Shown in pieces: positions 24,330 to 35,497 of a stretch of DNA of 64,000 nucleotides. Positions within the stretch are counted from its first letter, which is position 1, and every line of letters begins with the position of its first letter. The translations under genes were made by a program, and so were the position numbers. The notes beneath the pieces were generated by a model. The model did no database searches, was not told the origin of the DNA, and was given only the letters and a program-made list of their open reading frames with translations. Source of the DNA: Thauera sp. K11 (GTDB lineage Bacteria > Pseudomonadota > Gammaproteobacteria > Burkholderiales > Rhodocyclaceae); contig NZ_CP023439.1 in the NCBI RefSeq assembly GCF_002354895.1, forward strand, positions 5,084,001 through 5,148,000, given 5' to 3'.

Positions 24330-24795
24330 GTCGGTTGCCGTCCAGGAAGGTTTGCAGGATCAGTCGTGCGGCGGCGGCGTCGAGCACCGCCTTGCGCTCG
24401 CGCCAGCCGCGCACGCCGGCATCGGCGAGTTCCGCCTCGGCCGCAACCGAGGACAGTCGCTCGTCCACCATGAACACCGGCAACGCGAAGCGGCCGTGCA
24501 ACTGGTTGGCGAAGCGGCGGCAGCGTGCGGTGAGTTCGTGTTCGCGGCCGTCGAGATGGGAGGGAAGTCCGACCACCAGTGCCACCGGGCGCCATTCGGC
24601 GATCAGGCGCGCGATGGCGGCGAAGCGCGCGTCGTTCGATTCCTCGCGCAGCGTGGCCAGCGGCGAGGCGTGGCCGGTTTCGAGTTCGCCGCTGGCCACG
24701 CCGATGCGGGCGAGGCCGAAGTCGAAGCCGAAGAGGGTGCCGCGGGCGGGCAGGGGGTCCTTCACGGGCTGCCCGGCGGCAGCCGCCTCAGGCAT
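24316..24795 (-). CDS. ruvX: RuvX/YqgF Holliday-junction resolvase-like protein
   Basis: A 159-residue RNase H-fold nuclease family member; E. coli YqgF takes part in 16S rRNA 5' end maturation, and homologues cut Holliday junctions. Seen are the first catalytic Asp in [12 protein letters not shown], the [10 protein letters not shown] motif (a Glu/Gly-rich loop in relatives), and the [14 protein letters not shown] segment with the second acid. The C-terminal Asp lies in [13 protein letters not shown]. It overlaps algH by 8 bp and pyrR by 14 bp on the same strand, a tightly coupled run. Confidence 0.93.
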   Translation of the reverse strand: MPEAAAAGQPVKDPLPARGTLFGFDFGLARIGVASGELETGHASPLATLREESNDARFAAIARLIAEWRPVALVVGLPSHLDGREHELTARCRRFANQLHGRFALPVFMVDERLSSVAAEAELADAGVRGWRERKAVLDAAAARLILQTFLDGNRHANP

Positions 24796-25354
24796 GCCCG
24801 GCGACCTCGCTGAGCCTGGCGAAATCGATGCCCAGCTTTTGCATCGCCGCGGCCAGGCGTTCCTCGGGCGGCAGTTCGAAGATGATCGCCATGTCGGCCT
24901 GCACGGTGAGCCAGGCGTTGTCGGCGAGTTCCTGCTCGAGCTGGCCGGCGGCCCAGCCGGCGTAGCCCAGCGTCACCAGCACCTCGCGCGGTTCGCCGCT
25001 GGTGCCGATCGCCTGCAGGATGTCGCGGCTGCTGGTGAGGCCGACTTCGTCGTTGACGCGCAGCGTGGAGTGCCATTCGGTCAGCGGCCGGTGCAGCACG
25101 AAGCCGCGGTCGGTCTGTACCGGGCCGCCGAAATACACCGGCTGGCCGGCGAAGCCTTCGGCCTCGAGCGGCAGGTCGATGCGCTCGAACAGCGTGGCGA
25201 GCGTCATGTCGATCGGCCGGTTGACGATCACGCCCAGCGCGCCCTGTTCGTTGTGTTCGGCGATGTAGGTGAGGGTACGCGCGAAATGGGGATCGGCCAT
25301 GCTGGGCATGGCGATCAGGAAGTGATGCGTGAAGTTGGCCGTGGGCGTATCCAT
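24788..25354 (-). CDS. algH: YqgE/AlgH family protein
   Basis: A 188-residue protein of the UPF0301 (YqgE/AlgH) family. The family pattern is clear: [19 protein letters not shown] at the N-terminus, [10 protein letters not shown] near 40, [16 protein letters not shown] in the middle and [17 protein letters not shown] near 135. AlgH was first linked to alginate regulation in Pseudomonas, but its biochemical function is unclear. It heads the minus-strand run algH-ruvX-pyrR-pyrB-pyrC', an order shared with Pseudomonas. Starts at 25354 and 25363 are both possible; 25354 fits the family N-terminus. The divergent phrB starts 117 bp away. Confidence 0.9.
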   Translation of the reverse strand: MDTPTANFTHHFLIAMPSMADPHFARTLTYIAEHNEQGALGVIVNRPIDMTLATLFERIDLPLEAEGFAGQPVYFGGPVQTDRGFVLHRPLTEWHSTLRVNDEVGLTSSRDILQAIGTSGEPREVLVTLGYAGWAAGQLEQELADNAWLTVQADMAIIFELPPEERLAAAMQKLGIDFARLSEVAGHA

Positions 25355-25434
25355 GCGCGGCATTTTACGCCGTGTCCGCCGCCAGCGGGGTGCCGGGTGC
25401 CGGACGGGCACCGCCGCGGCGGCCGGCCGTCGGC

Positions 25435-25440
25435 CATAAT
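25435..25440 (+). promoter_or_regulatory. Possible -10 element for phrB
   Basis: CATAAT lies 30 bp before the phrB ATG in the algH/phrB divergent gap. No good -35 is seen upstream in this GC-rich stretch. Confidence 0.35.
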
Positions 25441-25470
25441 CGGCGCCTTTCCGCGCGCCGCCTTGCACCG

Positions 25471-26925
25471 ATGACCGATCCTCTGCTGCATTCCGCCCTC
25501 GTCTGGTTTCGCCGCGACCTGCGCACGCACGACCATACCGCGCTCTATCACGCTCTGCGCGGCGCCCGCCGGGTGTTCTGCGCCTTCGTCTTCGACCGCG
25601 AGATCCTCGACGCCCTGCCGGACCGGCGCGACCGCCGCGTCGAGTTCATCCATGCGGCCGTCGCCGAACTCGCCCAGGGGCTCGACGCGCTGGCCCGCAC
25701 CGCGGGTGGGGCGGGCGGCGGACTGATCGTGCGCCATGGCCGCGCCGACGGGATCATTCCGCAACTTGCGCGCGAACTCGGCGTGGCGCAGGTCTTCGCC
25801 AACCGCGACTACGAGCCTGCCGCCATCGCGCGCGACCGCCGCGTCGCTGAGCGCCTGGCCGCCGACGGGGTCGGATTCGCCGACTTCAAGGATCAGGTGA
25901 TCTTCGAACGCGATGAGGTGCTCACCCAGGCCGGGCAGCCCTTCCGCGTGTTCACGCCGTACCGGAACGCCTGGCTGCGCAAGCTCGACGGCTTCCACCT
26001 GCAGTCCTACCCGGTGGAGAAGTACGCCGCGCGCCTGGCCGCGCCGCCGGCCGGCCACGCCCTGCCCGATCTGGCCGCGCTGGGCTTCGAGGCGACCAAC
26101 CTCTCCGAACTGCGCCTGCCGCCGGGCATGTCCGGCGGCCGCCGACTTTGCGCCGAATTCCGCGCGCGCATCGACCGCTACAGGGAGGCGCGCGATTTTC
26201 CTGCGGTGAAGGGGGTTTCCTACCTGTCGCCGCACTTGCGCTTCGGCACGGTGTCGGTACGAGAACTCGCCGCCTTCGCCTGGCACCGCGGCGGTGTCGG
26301 GGCCGAGACCTGGCTGTCGGAACTGATCTGGCGCGATTTCTTCCACATGATCCTGTGGCATCACCCGCATGTGGCTGATGCGGCGTTCCGCCCGGAATGC
26401 GACCGCATCCGCTGGGACGACGCGCCCGAACTATTCGCCGCCTGGTGCGAGGGGCGCACCGGCTATCCGATTGTCGACGCGGCGATGCGCCAGCTCGAGC
26501 AGACCGGCTACATGCACAATCGGTTGCGCATGATCGCCGCGTCCTTCCTGACCAAGGATCTCGGCATCGACTGGCGGCTGGGCGAACGCCATTTCGCCGC
26601 GAAGCTGCTCGACTACGACCTGGCGGCGAACAACGGCGGCTGGCAGTGGGCGGCATCGACCGGCTGCGATGCACAGCCCTATTTCCGTATCTTCAACCCG
26701 GTGGCGCAGTCGCAGAAGTTCGATGCGCAGGGGCGCTTCATCCGCCGCTACCTGCCCGAACTGGCGCAGGTGCCCGACCGGTTCATCCATGCGCCGTGGA
26801 CGATGGGCGGCCTCGATCAGCAGGCGGCGCGGGCGCGCATCGGGCAGGACTACCCTGCGCCGGTGGTGGACCACGCCGCTGCGCGCGAGCGCACGCTCGC
26901 CCGATTCGCCGCGATCAAGGGCTGA
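25471..26925 (+). CDS. phrB: Deoxyribodipyrimidine photolyase
   Basis: A class I cyclobutane pyrimidine dimer photolyase that uses blue light and reduced FAD to split UV lesions. The 484 residues have an N-terminal alpha/beta antenna domain ([17 protein letters not shown]) and a helical FAD-binding C-terminal half with [13 protein letters not shown], the [15 protein letters not shown] motif, [12 protein letters not shown] and the diagnostic [20 protein letters not shown]. The ATG at 25471 gives the standard N-terminus. It is a single gene, convergent with chpA with 132 bp between stops. No light or SOS regulatory site was recognised. Confidence 0.96.
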   Translation: MTDPLLHSALVWFRRDLRTHDHTALYHALRGARRVFCAFVFDREILDALPDRRDRRVEFIHAAVAELAQGLDALARTAGGAGGGLIVRHGRADGIIPQLARELGVAQVFANRDYEPAAIARDRRVAERLAADGVGFADFKDQVIFERDEVLTQAGQPFRVFTPYRNAWLRKLDGFHLQSYPVEKYAARLAAPPAGHALPDLAALGFEATNLSELRLPPGMSGGRRLCAEFRARIDRYREARDFPAVKGVSYLSPHLRFGTVSVRELAAFAWHRGGVGAETWLSELIWRDFFHMILWHHPHVADAAFRPECDRIRWDDAPELFAAWCEGRTGYPIVDAAMRQLEQTGYMHNRLRMIAASFLTKDLGIDWRLGERHFAAKLLDYDLAANNGGWQWAASTGCDAQPYFRIFNPVAQSQKFDAQGRFIRRYLPELAQVPDRFIHAPWTMGGLDQQAARARIGQDYPAPVVDHAAARERTLARFAAIKG

Positions 26926-27057
26926 AGCGGCGGCACGGCCTGCGCCGCCAGGCCGGCAGCGGACCGCTCATGCCAATTCGCGTTCAAAGACCTGGAAATG
27001 ATCCAGTGGAAACCAGCCATGGACCGAATGCGGGCTGGTCATCGAAGCGAGCCGGTG

Positions 27058-30000
27058 TCAGGCCGGCGCGGCCTGCGGCTGGTATTCGCGCCCGGTGTAG
27101 CCGGCCAGCAGTGCCAGCAGTTCCTCTTCCTGGTAGGGCTTGCCGAGGTAGTGGCTGGCGCCCACTTCGGCGGCGTAGCGGCGGTGCTTGTCCGCCAGCC
27201 GCGAGGTGATCATGATCACCGGCAGGGCGGACGTGCGCGCATCGGCGCGGATGTTGCGGACCAGGTCGAAGCCGTCCATGCGCGGCATCTCGATGTCCGA
27301 CAGCACGACGTCGGGCAGCGTCTCGACCAGCTTTTCCAGCGCGTCGACGCCGTCCTTGGCGGTGATGACGCGGTAGCCTTCGCGCTCGAGCAGCCGGCCG
27401 GTGATCTTGCGCACGGTCAGCGAGTCGTCGACCACCATCACCGTCGGCACGTGGCCCGGGTGGCCGGCCTTGCCCGGCGCCGCTTCGGGGCCTTCCTCCA
27501 GCCCCATGCCGCTGCTGGCGAGCGCGACCGGATTGAGGATCAGCACGATCTCGCCGTCGCCGAGCACGGTGGCGCCCGACATGCCGGGGATGCGGGTGAG
27601 CTGCGGCCCGGCGTTCTTGACCACGATCTCCTGGCTGCCGCACAGCGCGTCGACGTGGAGCGCCAGCGTCTGCGCGCCGGCACGCAGCAGCAGCAGCCAG
27701 TTGTAGCGCTGTTCCTCGGGTCGGGCGTGCTTGTCGCCGAGCAGGCGCGGGAGGTAGCGGTAGGCGTAGTGCTCGTCCATCCACCCGGTGCCGTGATCGG
27801 CCTGCACGCGCTGCAGGGCGTCGGTCTTCAGCTCCATGACCTGCGCCACCATGCTCGACGGAATGGCGTAGGTGCGGCCGGCGGCGCGCACCAGCAGCGC
27901 CTGGGTGACGGCCAGCGTCAGCGGCAGGTGGATGCGGAAGGTGGTGCCCTCGCCGCGCCGGCTGGTGACGTCGATGCGGCCGCCGACCGCGGCGGTCTGC
28001 GCCTTCACCACGTCCATGCCGACGCCGCGCCCCGACACCGCCGACACCGCCTGTGCGGTGGAGAAGCCGGGCAGGAAGATCATGTTGGTCAGCCGGCGCG
28101 CGTCGGCCTGCTCGTGGGGTTCGAGGAGGCCGCCGGCGCGTGCGCGCGCCTCGATGCGCTCGAAGTCGAGGCCGGCGCCGTCGTCGACGAGTTCGATGGC
28201 GATCTCGTTGCCTTCCTGGCGCACGCCCAGGCTGATCTGGCCGATCTCGGGCTTGCCCGCGGCGCGGCGCCGGTCCGCCGTCTCGATGCCGTGCGCGACG
28301 GCATTGCGCAGCAGATGCTCCAGCGGCGCCGCCATCTGTTCGAGCACGCTGCGGTCGATCTCGATGCGCCCGCCGCGCAGGTCGAGATGGGCGCGCTTGC
28401 CCAGTTCCTTCGCGCTTTGCCGCACTACGCGGTAGAGCCGGTCGGCGAGGCTGTCGAAGGGCAGCATGCGCACCCGCATCAGCGCCTGCTGCAGGTCGCG
28501 CGACAGGCGGGCCTGGCCGTGCAGCGCCAGGTCGGCGCTGTCGAGGTTGCCCAGCAGGCTCTGCTGCACGGTGGTGACGTCGTTGACGCTCTCGGCCAGC
28601 ATGCGGGTCAGTTCCTGCAGCCGGGTGTAGCGGTCCATCTCCAGCGGGTCGAAGTCGGCATGGCGGGCATCCGCCTGTGCGATGCGCGACTGCATCTGCA
28701 TGTCGGCCTGCAGTTCGACCTCGCGCACCTGATTGCGCAGGCGGATGACGTTGTCGGTGAGGTCGAGCAGCGAATTGCGCAGCGTGCGCATTTCGCCCTC
28801 GATGCGGGTGCGGGAGATGCCGATCTCGCCGGCCTGGTTGACGAAGCGGTCGACCAGGTCCGCGCGCACGCGCAGCGTCGCGGAGGCGGCGCCTTCGGGT
28901 TCCGCCGCGGGCGCCTCGGCGGCGGCCGCGACCAGCGCCGTCGCCTGCTGCGCGGCCGCCGCGGGCGGCGCCACGGCCGGCAGCGGTTCGCCCGCCGCGA
29001 GCGCGTCGATCATCAGTTCGGCGGCGTCGATGCCGGCAGCCAGATCGTCGGCCAGCGCCTGGCCGCGCCCGCCGCCCTCTTCGAGGCGGGATTCCAGTTC
29101 GTGCAGGTGCTCGCCCAGCGTCATGGCGCCGGCCATGCGCGCGCTGCCCTTGAGCGAGTGCAGCAGGCGCGCGACCACCGGGGCGTGGCCGCCGTCCTCC
29201 GGCGCCTGCTCCCAGGCGCGCAGCGTGGCGTGCAGTTCGCCGAGCAGGTCGGCCGCTTCTTCGAGGAAGAGCGTGAGCAACTGGGGGTCGATGTCGTCCT
29301 GCGGCGCGCTGCCGGCCACCATCGGCGCCCCGCCCCGTGCCGCCTCGGCCACGGCGGCAGCGGCAGGGAGGGCGGCCGGCGGTTCCCCGCCGGCTTCCGG
29401 TAGCACGGTTTCCCCGGCCGCGGGCGGTCCGGCCACACCGGCTTCGGCGGCCGGTGTGCGAACCGGTGGTCCGGCTTCCGGCGCCGTGGCTGCATGGGCG
29501 CGGCCGCAGTCGTCCAGCGCCCGCTCCAGCGCCGGCGCGGTTTCGGGCATGCGCTGCTGCAGCACTTCGCCCAGCATGGCCTGCAGCGTGCCGGTGCTCT
29601 GCGAGAACAGGGCCAGTTCGTCCGCGGCGGGCGGGCGGGCGGCATGGCGCACGCGTTCCAGCGCATGTTCGAGCGCGCGCCCCAGTGTGTGCAGGGGAGA
29701 CAGCCGCGCGGTGCCGGAGATGCCCGCGAGCGTGTGCGCGGCACGCAGCGCGGCGTCGGGCGGCAGCAGCGCGGGGTTGGCCGCGAGGCGGGCGAACTCG
29801 TCGTGCAGCGTGGCCAGGTGGGCGGCCGCCTCCGAGCGGTACAGCTCGTACAGCGCGCGCGACATCTCGGCATCGCCGATCAGGATCGCGTCCGGTGCCG
29901 GCGGCGTTCCGGCCCTGTCGGGCGCTCCATCGGGCTGCGCCGGTTCGCCTTCGGGCCGTGCCGGCGCGATGTCGATCGCGATGCCGACCACGACGGGTGG

Positions 30001-32703
30001 CACATCGTCGGGGGCTTCGGGGGCGGGCCATGCCTCGTCCCCGGCCTCCGACGGCAGCAGCGCCAGTTCCTCGGGCGTCGGTGCCTCGGCGGCGGCCAGC
30101 GGCGGCAGCCCGTCGGCGCCCAGCGCCAGTTCGTGCAGATCGCCGACGGTCGGCGGTTCGAGTTCGAAATCGGGCAGGGCGTCGAGCGGCGGGATGACGG
30201 CGGCGGGCTGGTCCGCGGCCGTCAACAGCGGCAGGATCTCGCCGCTCGCGGACAGTTCCAGTCGGGGGAACGCCGGCTCCGGCGCGGCGGGGCGGCCTGC
30301 GCCGCTTTCCGCCGGAGCCGCGGCGGCCGGAGCGGGTTCGGCGGGTGGCGTTTCCGCGCTGCGCAGGCGTTCGGCCTCGGCGACGACGGCAGCGGCATCC
30401 CGTCCCCGCGGGCCGCCGGCTTCGAGCTGGGCGACCCAGTCGGTGAAGAGCTGGCGTGCTGCGTCGATCAGGTGGTGCAGCGCCGGCGTCGGCGGCCATT
30501 CGAGCTGCAGCCAGCGGTTGAGCGTCTGCTCCACGCTCCATGCCGCTTCGCCGACTTCGCGCAGTCCGACCATGCGCCCGCTGCCCTTCAGGGTGTGGAA
30601 GCCGCGCCGGATCACCGTCAGGTGCTCGGCATCCTGCGGCTCGCTGCGCGACAGTTCGAGATGCTCGCCGATGGAGGCCAGCACCTCGTAGGCTTCCTCG
30701 ATGAAGATGCACAGCAGTTCGGCGTCGATCTCCGCGTCGCCGGTCGCGCGTTCGGCGCCGCCCGCCGCGGCCGGCACGGACACCGCGGTGGCTTCCGCCG
30801 CGGATGGCGCCAGCGGAGCCGGTGCCGCGGGCGGGGCCGCGCCGTCCGCGCCGGACGGCGGCACGGGGGCCGTTCCGGCGGCGGGGACGGGCGATGCGGC
30901 TTCGGCCTCGATGCCGGTCGCAGGTTCGGCCGCTGGTGTCGCGGTGCCTTCCTGCGGCTCCGCGCTGGTCCGGGCCGCGGCGTGTGCCGGCGCGGGGGGC
31001 GTTTCGGCCGCCGGGGGAGCGCCCTCGGCGCTAGCGGAGGCGGTGGAGACCGGTCCGAGGAGCGCCTGCAGGTCGGTGCGCTTGTGCGGCAGCGACTCGA
31101 TGTAGAAGCCCAGCGCCGACAGCTTGTGCGCCAGTTCTTCGAACGCCGCCTGGTCGGGCTGGGCGTCGGGTGCGGCGAAGTGCGCGATGCGCGTGCCGGC
31201 CTCGCGCATCAGCTCGATCGCGGTGGTTTCGCCGAGCAGGCTCAGCGCGCCCAGGATCTGCTGCATCGGCCGGTGCAGTTCGCCCAGCGCCGCGCGCTTT
31301 TGCGGGTTGCGGAAGTAGTCGTCCAGCGTCTGCTCGACCTGGGCGAGGCTGGACAGCATTTCCTTGGCCAGTTGCGCGAGGGCGTCGCGTTCGTGCGTAC
31401 GCACCGCGCCTTCCTGCTCCGCGGAGGCCGGCTGCGGCGCGAGGGCTTCGCCGCGGCGCAGTGCGGCGAGGCGCGACAGCGTGGCGTCCACCTGCGCGGC
31501 CAGGCCGTCGCCGGTGGCGCCGGGGTCGAGCGCCGCCTCGATCTGCAGCAGGGCGGCGGCGACTTCGAGCGCGATGCTCTCGGAAAACTGCAGCGGATCG
31601 TGCCGCAGCCAGCGGGTGAAATCGGCCAGTCCGGCGACCAGGCGGTCCACGGCCGGGCGGGCGAGGCCCGCCGCGGCGCCGGCGAATGCGGCGAGTTCCT
31701 CCTCGAAATGCGCCAGCGCGATGGCGGTACCGGCGCAAAAGGCGTCCCACTGTTCGCGCAGCGCGGCCAGCCGGGCGTGGAGCGCCTGCAGCAGCGGGGC
31801 GAGGGGAATTTCGCTGATGGTCGCGCCGGCGGGCGGCAGCAGCGCATCGAGCTGCCAGCAGGCGCGGATGCTCTGCTGCTGCGCGGTGGTGGCCGGCGCG
31901 GTGGCGACGCGGTGGAGGACTTCGCGCAGCAGGCGTTCGGGCACTGCGCCGTTGCCGCCCATCAGGCGGCGGAACTGGGCGTCGATCTGCGCGCACAACT
32001 TCTTGACCGCGGGGTCGGGGACGATGGTGCCGGCGGCCAGCGCATCGAAGAAACCCAGGCCCGCCCACCACAGCGCGCGCGCCGACGGCGTGGGCTGCAG
32101 CGCTTCCACGTCGGCGATGGCTTCCCGCATCTGCGCAGCGCCGCCGCCGGCCGCGCCCTTGCGCAGCCAGTCCAGCAGCCCGCGCTCGAAGCGGGCACGG
32201 GCGCCGCGCAGCCGCGCCTGCGCCTCGTCGGCGGCGGGCGGCGCGTCGTCGCGGCGGGGCGGGCGCAGGCTGAGGTCGGGGTAGAACAGATCGACCGCGC
32301 CCGCCGGCTGGCCGCGCGCCGCGGCGATGGCTTCGTACAGCGGCAGCAGGCGCAGCGGCTGGTCGGGCGCGCCGTGGGCGAGTTCTTCGAGGTAGTTGCC
32401 CAGCGCCGCCAGTGCGCGCAGGCCGAGTTCCACGTTGCCCGGGTCGGCCGGCACGTCGCCGCGCGCCATGTCGCCCAGCAGCAGGCCCGCCGACTCGGCG
32501 AACTGCGTCAGGCCGTCGAGGCCGATGATGGACAGGGCGCCGCGGACCTGATGCAGGTGGGTCTGGGCGAACTGCACCTGCGCCGCCGGATCGTGCGCGG
32601 TGCCGGCCTGCCCGAGCGCCTCCCGCGCGCGGCCGAGCGCGGCGTCGATCTCGCCCTTGACCCAGTTCAGCGGCCCGAGATCCGTTTCGATCGCATGTGT
32701 CAT
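27058..32703 (-). CDS. chpA: Pil-Chp hybrid histidine kinase ChpA
   Basis: The central CheA-like kinase of the twitching-motility chemosensory system, 1881 residues. Histidine-phosphotransfer modules are visible near residues 49 (atypical, HLHQVRGAL), 704 (FHTLKGSGRMVGL), 993 (AAHTLAGISGTARL) and 1184 (LHSLKGSARMAGA); a degenerate one near 486 has no His in that position. Proline/alanine-rich linkers separate them. Then come the dimerisation helix, the ATPase domain (N-box HLLRNAVAHGIE near 1468, GRGVGMDVV), a CheW-like domain (about 1600-1740) and a C-terminal receiver with its phosphoacceptor Asp near 1800 (VVLSDIEMPRMDG). P. aeruginosa ChpA is longer, with more transfer modules. It is the last gene of the pilG-H-I-J-chpA run, 39 bp after pilJ. 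Confidence 0.95.
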   Translation of the reverse strand: MTHAIETDLGPLNWVKGEIDAALGRAREALGQAGTAHDPAAQVQFAQTHLHQVRGALSIIGLDGLTQFAESAGLLLGDMARGDVPADPGNVELGLRALAALGNYLEELAHGAPDQPLRLLPLYEAIAAARGQPAGAVDLFYPDLSLRPPRRDDAPPAADEAQARLRGARARFERGLLDWLRKGAAGGGAAQMREAIADVEALQPTPSARALWWAGLGFFDALAAGTIVPDPAVKKLCAQIDAQFRRLMGGNGAVPERLLREVLHRVATAPATTAQQQSIRACWQLDALLPPAGATISEIPLAPLLQALHARLAALREQWDAFCAGTAIALAHFEEELAAFAGAAAGLARPAVDRLVAGLADFTRWLRHDPLQFSESIALEVAAALLQIEAALDPGATGDGLAAQVDATLSRLAALRRGEALAPQPASAEQEGAVRTHERDALAQLAKEMLSSLAQVEQTLDDYFRNPQKRAALGELHRPMQQILGALSLLGETTAIELMREAGTRIAHFAAPDAQPDQAAFEELAHKLSALGFYIESLPHKRTDLQALLGPVSTASASAEGAPPAAETPPAPAHAAARTSAEPQEGTATPAAEPATGIEAEAASPVPAAGTAPVPPSGADGAAPPAAPAPLAPSAAEATAVSVPAAAGGAERATGDAEIDAELLCIFIEEAYEVLASIGEHLELSRSEPQDAEHLTVIRRGFHTLKGSGRMVGLREVGEAAWSVEQTLNRWLQLEWPPTPALHHLIDAARQLFTDWVAQLEAGGPRGRDAAAVVAEAERLRSAETPPAEPAPAAAAPAESGAGRPAAPEPAFPRLELSASGEILPLLTAADQPAAVIPPLDALPDFELEPPTVGDLHELALGADGLPPLAAAEAPTPEELALLPSEAGDEAWPAPEAPDDVPPVVVGIAIDIAPARPEGEPAQPDGAPDRAGTPPAPDAILIGDAEMSRALYELYRSEAAAHLATLHDEFARLAANPALLPPDAALRAAHTLAGISGTARLSPLHTLGRALEHALERVRHAARPPAADELALFSQSTGTLQAMLGEVLQQRMPETAPALERALDDCGRAHAATAPEAGPPVRTPAAEAGVAGPPAAGETVLPEAGGEPPAALPAAAAVAEAARGGAPMVAGSAPQDDIDPQLLTLFLEEAADLLGELHATLRAWEQAPEDGGHAPVVARLLHSLKGSARMAGAMTLGEHLHELESRLEEGGGRGQALADDLAAGIDAAELMIDALAAGEPLPAVAPPAAAAQQATALVAAAAEAPAAEPEGAASATLRVRADLVDRFVNQAGEIGISRTRIEGEMRTLRNSLLDLTDNVIRLRNQVREVELQADMQMQSRIAQADARHADFDPLEMDRYTRLQELTRMLAESVNDVTTVQQSLLGNLDSADLALHGQARLSRDLQQALMRVRMLPFDSLADRLYRVVRQSAKELGKRAHLDLRGGRIEIDRSVLEQMAAPLEHLLRNAVAHGIETADRRRAAGKPEIGQISLGVRQEGNEIAIELVDDGAGLDFERIEARARAGGLLEPHEQADARRLTNMIFLPGFSTAQAVSAVSGRGVGMDVVKAQTAAVGGRIDVTSRRGEGTTFRIHLPLTLAVTQALLVRAAGRTYAIPSSMVAQVMELKTDALQRVQADHGTGWMDEHYAYRYLPRLLGDKHARPEEQRYNWLLLLRAGAQTLALHVDALCGSQEIVVKNAGPQLTRIPGMSGATVLGDGEIVLILNPVALASSGMGLEEGPEAAPGKAGHPGHVPTVMVVDDSLTVRKITGRLLEREGYRVITAKDGVDALEKLVETLPDVVLSDIEMPRMDGFDLVRNIRADARTSALPVIMITSRLADKHRRYAAEVGASHYLGKPYQEEELLALLAGYTGREYQPQAAPA

Positions 32704-32742
32704 GAGTGTTCCCGCTGGTGGCGCTTGGGGGAGGGCGGCCGG

Positions 32743-34860
32743 TCAGACCTTGAAGCCGGAGACCGAACCCTTCAGCTCGACGGCGAGGTCGGCGAGCTGG
32801 CCGATCGACACCGCGGTCTGCTTGGTGCCCAGCGTCGTCTGCTCGGTGATGGTCAGGATGTCGCGCATCGTCGCCGCCACCCGGCTGGCGGTGGCGGCCT
32901 GCTGCTGCGTGTCGGACGAGATCTGCTCGATGAGGCGGGCGGTTTCCAGCGACACGTCGCCGATCTCCGCCAGCGCCTGGCCGGCGGCGTCGGTCAGGCG
33001 CGCGCCGTCGACCACGTCGCGGGTGGCGTTCTCCATCGCGCCGACGGCGTCCTGGGTGTCGGTCTGGATGGTCTTCACGATCGCGGCGATCTGCTTGGTG
33101 GCCTCGGCCGAACGTTCGGCCAGGCGCTGCACCTCCTCGGCGACCACGGTGAAGCCGCGCCCGGCCTCGCCCGCTGAGGCGGCCTGGATGGCGGCGTTGA
33201 GCGCCAGCACGTTGGTCTGCTCGGTGATGTCGGAGATCAGCTCGACGATCTCGCCGATCTCCTGGGAGGATTCGCCCAGCCGCTTGATGCGCTTGGCGGT
33301 CTCCTGGATCTTGTCGCGGATGTCGTTCATGCCCTCGATGGTGTCCTCCACCGCGCCGGCGCCCTTGTGCGCCGCATCCAGCGAGCGCCGCGCCACCTGT
33401 GCGGAGGCCAGCGCCCGTTCGGAAGAGGCGGTCATCGACTCGGCCATGCGCTGCGCGGTGGTGCCGGCCCCTTCGATCTCGTGCGACTGGCGTTCGGTGG
33501 CGAGCAGCAGTTCGTTCGAGGTCCGCTGCGCCGATTCGGTGGCGGCGGTCACGCGGTTGGCGGCGTCGTTGATGCGGCGCACCAGCACCGAGAGTTCTTC
33601 GACCGTGTAGTTCACCGAATCGGCGATGGCGCCGGTGATGTCCTCGGTCACCGTGGCGCGCACCGTCAAGTCGCCGTCGGCGAGGTCGCCCATCTCGTTC
33701 ATCAGGCGCAGGATGGCCTGCTGCGTCAGGTTGCGTTCGTTCTCCGCCGCCAGGCGCTGGGCCTCGGTTTCGGCGCGGCGCGAGGCGACGTCGTGGTTGT
33801 AGAGGCGCGCCATGCGCACCAGCACCGTCACCGCCAGCAGCGCGCCGAGCAGGGTCGCCAGCGTGATCGCGTCGAAGCCGCGATAGGCTTCGGCGAGGCT
33901 GGAGGCCAGTTCCTTGCTGTAGGCGAGCAGCGGCACCGAGTCGCGGAAGATGCGGCTGCCGGCCTGCTTCGCCTGGACCAGCAGGCGGATGTCGCCCAGG
34001 ATGCCGGCGACGGCCTGGAAGCTGCCCTGGGCCGCATTACCCAGTTCGGCGATGCGGGCGTGCAGTTCGGCGTCGCCGCGCATCTGCGCCAGGCGGTCGA
34101 GCTGTTCGCGCAGCGTGTTCGCGTCCTTGCCGAGAGCGACCGCGACGTCGGGGTCGATCGCGTCGGCCACGCGCAGGGCGTTGGCGTTCTTGGCGATGCG
34201 CTGGGTCAGCATCACCGTGCTGTTGGCCGCGGCGATGTCGCGCGCATTGGCGTTGCCCTGCAGCGCGAGCGCGGCGACCTGCTCCGAGAGTTCGAGCAGC
34301 CGCGCGTTGTCGGCATTGATGGCGTCCGCCGCGGCGTTCAGCGTGACCAGGTTCTTCTGCTGCGCGAGCAACTGCGACGTGTCGTGGTCGGTCTGCCGCC
34401 ATGCCTCGGACAGCGCGTCGAGCTGCGGGCGCGCGGCGTCGGGGATCTCCGGGACGCGCACCCCGTCGATCTGCCCGCCTTCCTTCAGCGCCTGCAGCAG
34501 GCCGGCGAAGCGGCCGCGGCCGGCCTGCAGTTCGGTGAAGGCATCGGCATTGCCCAGCAGCGCCTGCTGCGCCGCCTTCGCGATCTGCTGCGACAGCATC
34601 TGCATCTCGGTGGCGGCGGCGACGTGCGAGGTCGCGTCGGCGGAACGCCGCGCCTGGTAGACCGCCAGCGCGGCGGTGACCAGCGCCAGCACGGCGAACA
34701 GGATGCCCAGCCTGCGCATCCGCTGCGGGAAGACGCGTGCCGTGCCGGCGTCGCCGCCAGGGGCCGTGCCGGGCGCGGCCGTGTCCAGGATGCGGGTGCT
34801 TTCGGCGGCGGAAACGTCGTCGATCGTCTTTTTCTTGCCCAGAGAGAACTTCAAAGCCAT
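32743..34860 (-). CDS. pilJ: Twitching motility methyl-accepting chemoreceptor PilJ
   Basis: The membrane chemoreceptor of the Pil-Chp system, which in Pseudomonas senses pilus tension or PilA at the inner membrane. The 705 residues have a cytoplasmic N-tail, a membrane helix at about 50-68, a periplasmic region with two helical PilJ-type sensor modules ([14 protein letters not shown] and the similar [13 protein letters not shown]), a second helix at about 325-345, a HAMP domain and a signalling domain with the hairpin tip [19 protein letters not shown]. The ATG at 34860 follows GGAG 8 bp upstream. Unlike Pseudomonas, no pilK methyltransferase gene lies between it and chpA. Confidence 0.95.
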   Translation of the reverse strand: MALKFSLGKKKTIDDVSAAESTRILDTAAPGTAPGGDAGTARVFPQRMRRLGILFAVLALVTAALAVYQARRSADATSHVAAATEMQMLSQQIAKAAQQALLGNADAFTELQAGRGRFAGLLQALKEGGQIDGVRVPEIPDAARPQLDALSEAWRQTDHDTSQLLAQQKNLVTLNAAADAINADNARLLELSEQVAALALQGNANARDIAAANSTVMLTQRIAKNANALRVADAIDPDVAVALGKDANTLREQLDRLAQMRGDAELHARIAELGNAAQGSFQAVAGILGDIRLLVQAKQAGSRIFRDSVPLLAYSKELASSLAEAYRGFDAITLATLLGALLAVTVLVRMARLYNHDVASRRAETEAQRLAAENERNLTQQAILRLMNEMGDLADGDLTVRATVTEDITGAIADSVNYTVEELSVLVRRINDAANRVTAATESAQRTSNELLLATERQSHEIEGAGTTAQRMAESMTASSERALASAQVARRSLDAAHKGAGAVEDTIEGMNDIRDKIQETAKRIKRLGESSQEIGEIVELISDITEQTNVLALNAAIQAASAGEAGRGFTVVAEEVQRLAERSAEATKQIAAIVKTIQTDTQDAVGAMENATRDVVDGARLTDAAGQALAEIGDVSLETARLIEQISSDTQQQAATASRVAATMRDILTITEQTTLGTKQTAVSIGQLADLAVELKGSVSGFKV

Positions 34861-34981
34861 GTCGCGTGCTCCGCCGCCGGGGGGCGATGCCTTGCCCTCC
34901 CGTGCGCGGCAGGTAGTGAGTCGGAAAGGGGAAAACGGATTCGTGCCGACCGCCGCGTGCCTGCCGCGGGCTTCGCCGCGC

Positions 34982-35491
34982 TCATTCGAGGCCCGCGTCG
35001 AGGAATGCCGGCTGCGCCAGCAGCCGGCCGGCGTCGAGCTGCAGCCAGAGCCGGCCCTGCACGTCGTGCAGCCGCCGCGCTACCCATGGATGCGGATCGG
35101 GCGCAGCGTCGGGCTCGAAGTCTTCGTGGCTGCGCAGGCCGGCGATGCGGCTCACCAGCAGCGCGCAGTTGGCGCCGTGGCGCGCGCCCACCAGCAGCAG
35201 CCGCGCCGCGCCGCCGGGGGCGGTGGGCGGGTCGTCGTGGAACAGGGCGAAATCGATCACCCCGTACAGCGTGCCCCGCACGTTGGCCAGGCCGACGTAC
35301 CAGGGCTTGGTGAGGGGAACCGGGGACAGCGGCGGCGACGGCAGGATCTCGCCGGATTCGGCGAGATCGATCAGCCAGTTCATGCTGCCGGCCTGGAAGC
35401 CGAGCAGTCCGCGGCGCTCGCCCGTCTTCGCCTCGGCGAGGCGCTTGGCGAGGTTTTCCTGGAACTCGCGCAGGCTGATGCGTCTGGACAT
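34982..35491 (-). CDS. pilI: CheW-like adaptor PilI
   Basis: A 169-residue CheW-domain protein that couples the PilJ receptor to the ChpA kinase. The domain fold is seen in the order [40 protein letters not shown] (the central CheW strand-loop) and [17 protein letters not shown] near the C-terminus. It begins 6 bp after pilH and is followed by a 121-bp gap before pilJ, the largest in the operon; no promoter could be assigned there. Assignment rests on domain and gene order. Confidence 0.93.
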   Translation of the reverse strand: MSRRISLREFQENLAKRLAEAKTGERRGLLGFQAGSMNWLIDLAESGEILPSPPLSPVPLTKPWYVGLANVRGTLYGVIDFALFHDDPPTAPGGAARLLLVGARHGANCALLVSRIAGLRSHEDFEPDAAPDPHPWVARRLHDVQGRLWLQLDAGRLLAQPAFLDAGLE

Positions 35492-35497
35492 CGGCGT

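Noticed and set aside
24330..24800. PyrR-type attenuator before pyrB
   Set aside because: pyrR overlaps ruvX and pyrB starts 3 bp after pyrR, so there is no leader RNA for an attenuator.
29494..33177. Plus-strand open frame of over 1200 codons opposite chpA and pilJ
   Set aside because: It is a codon-bias shadow of chpA, with no motifs and no start signal.
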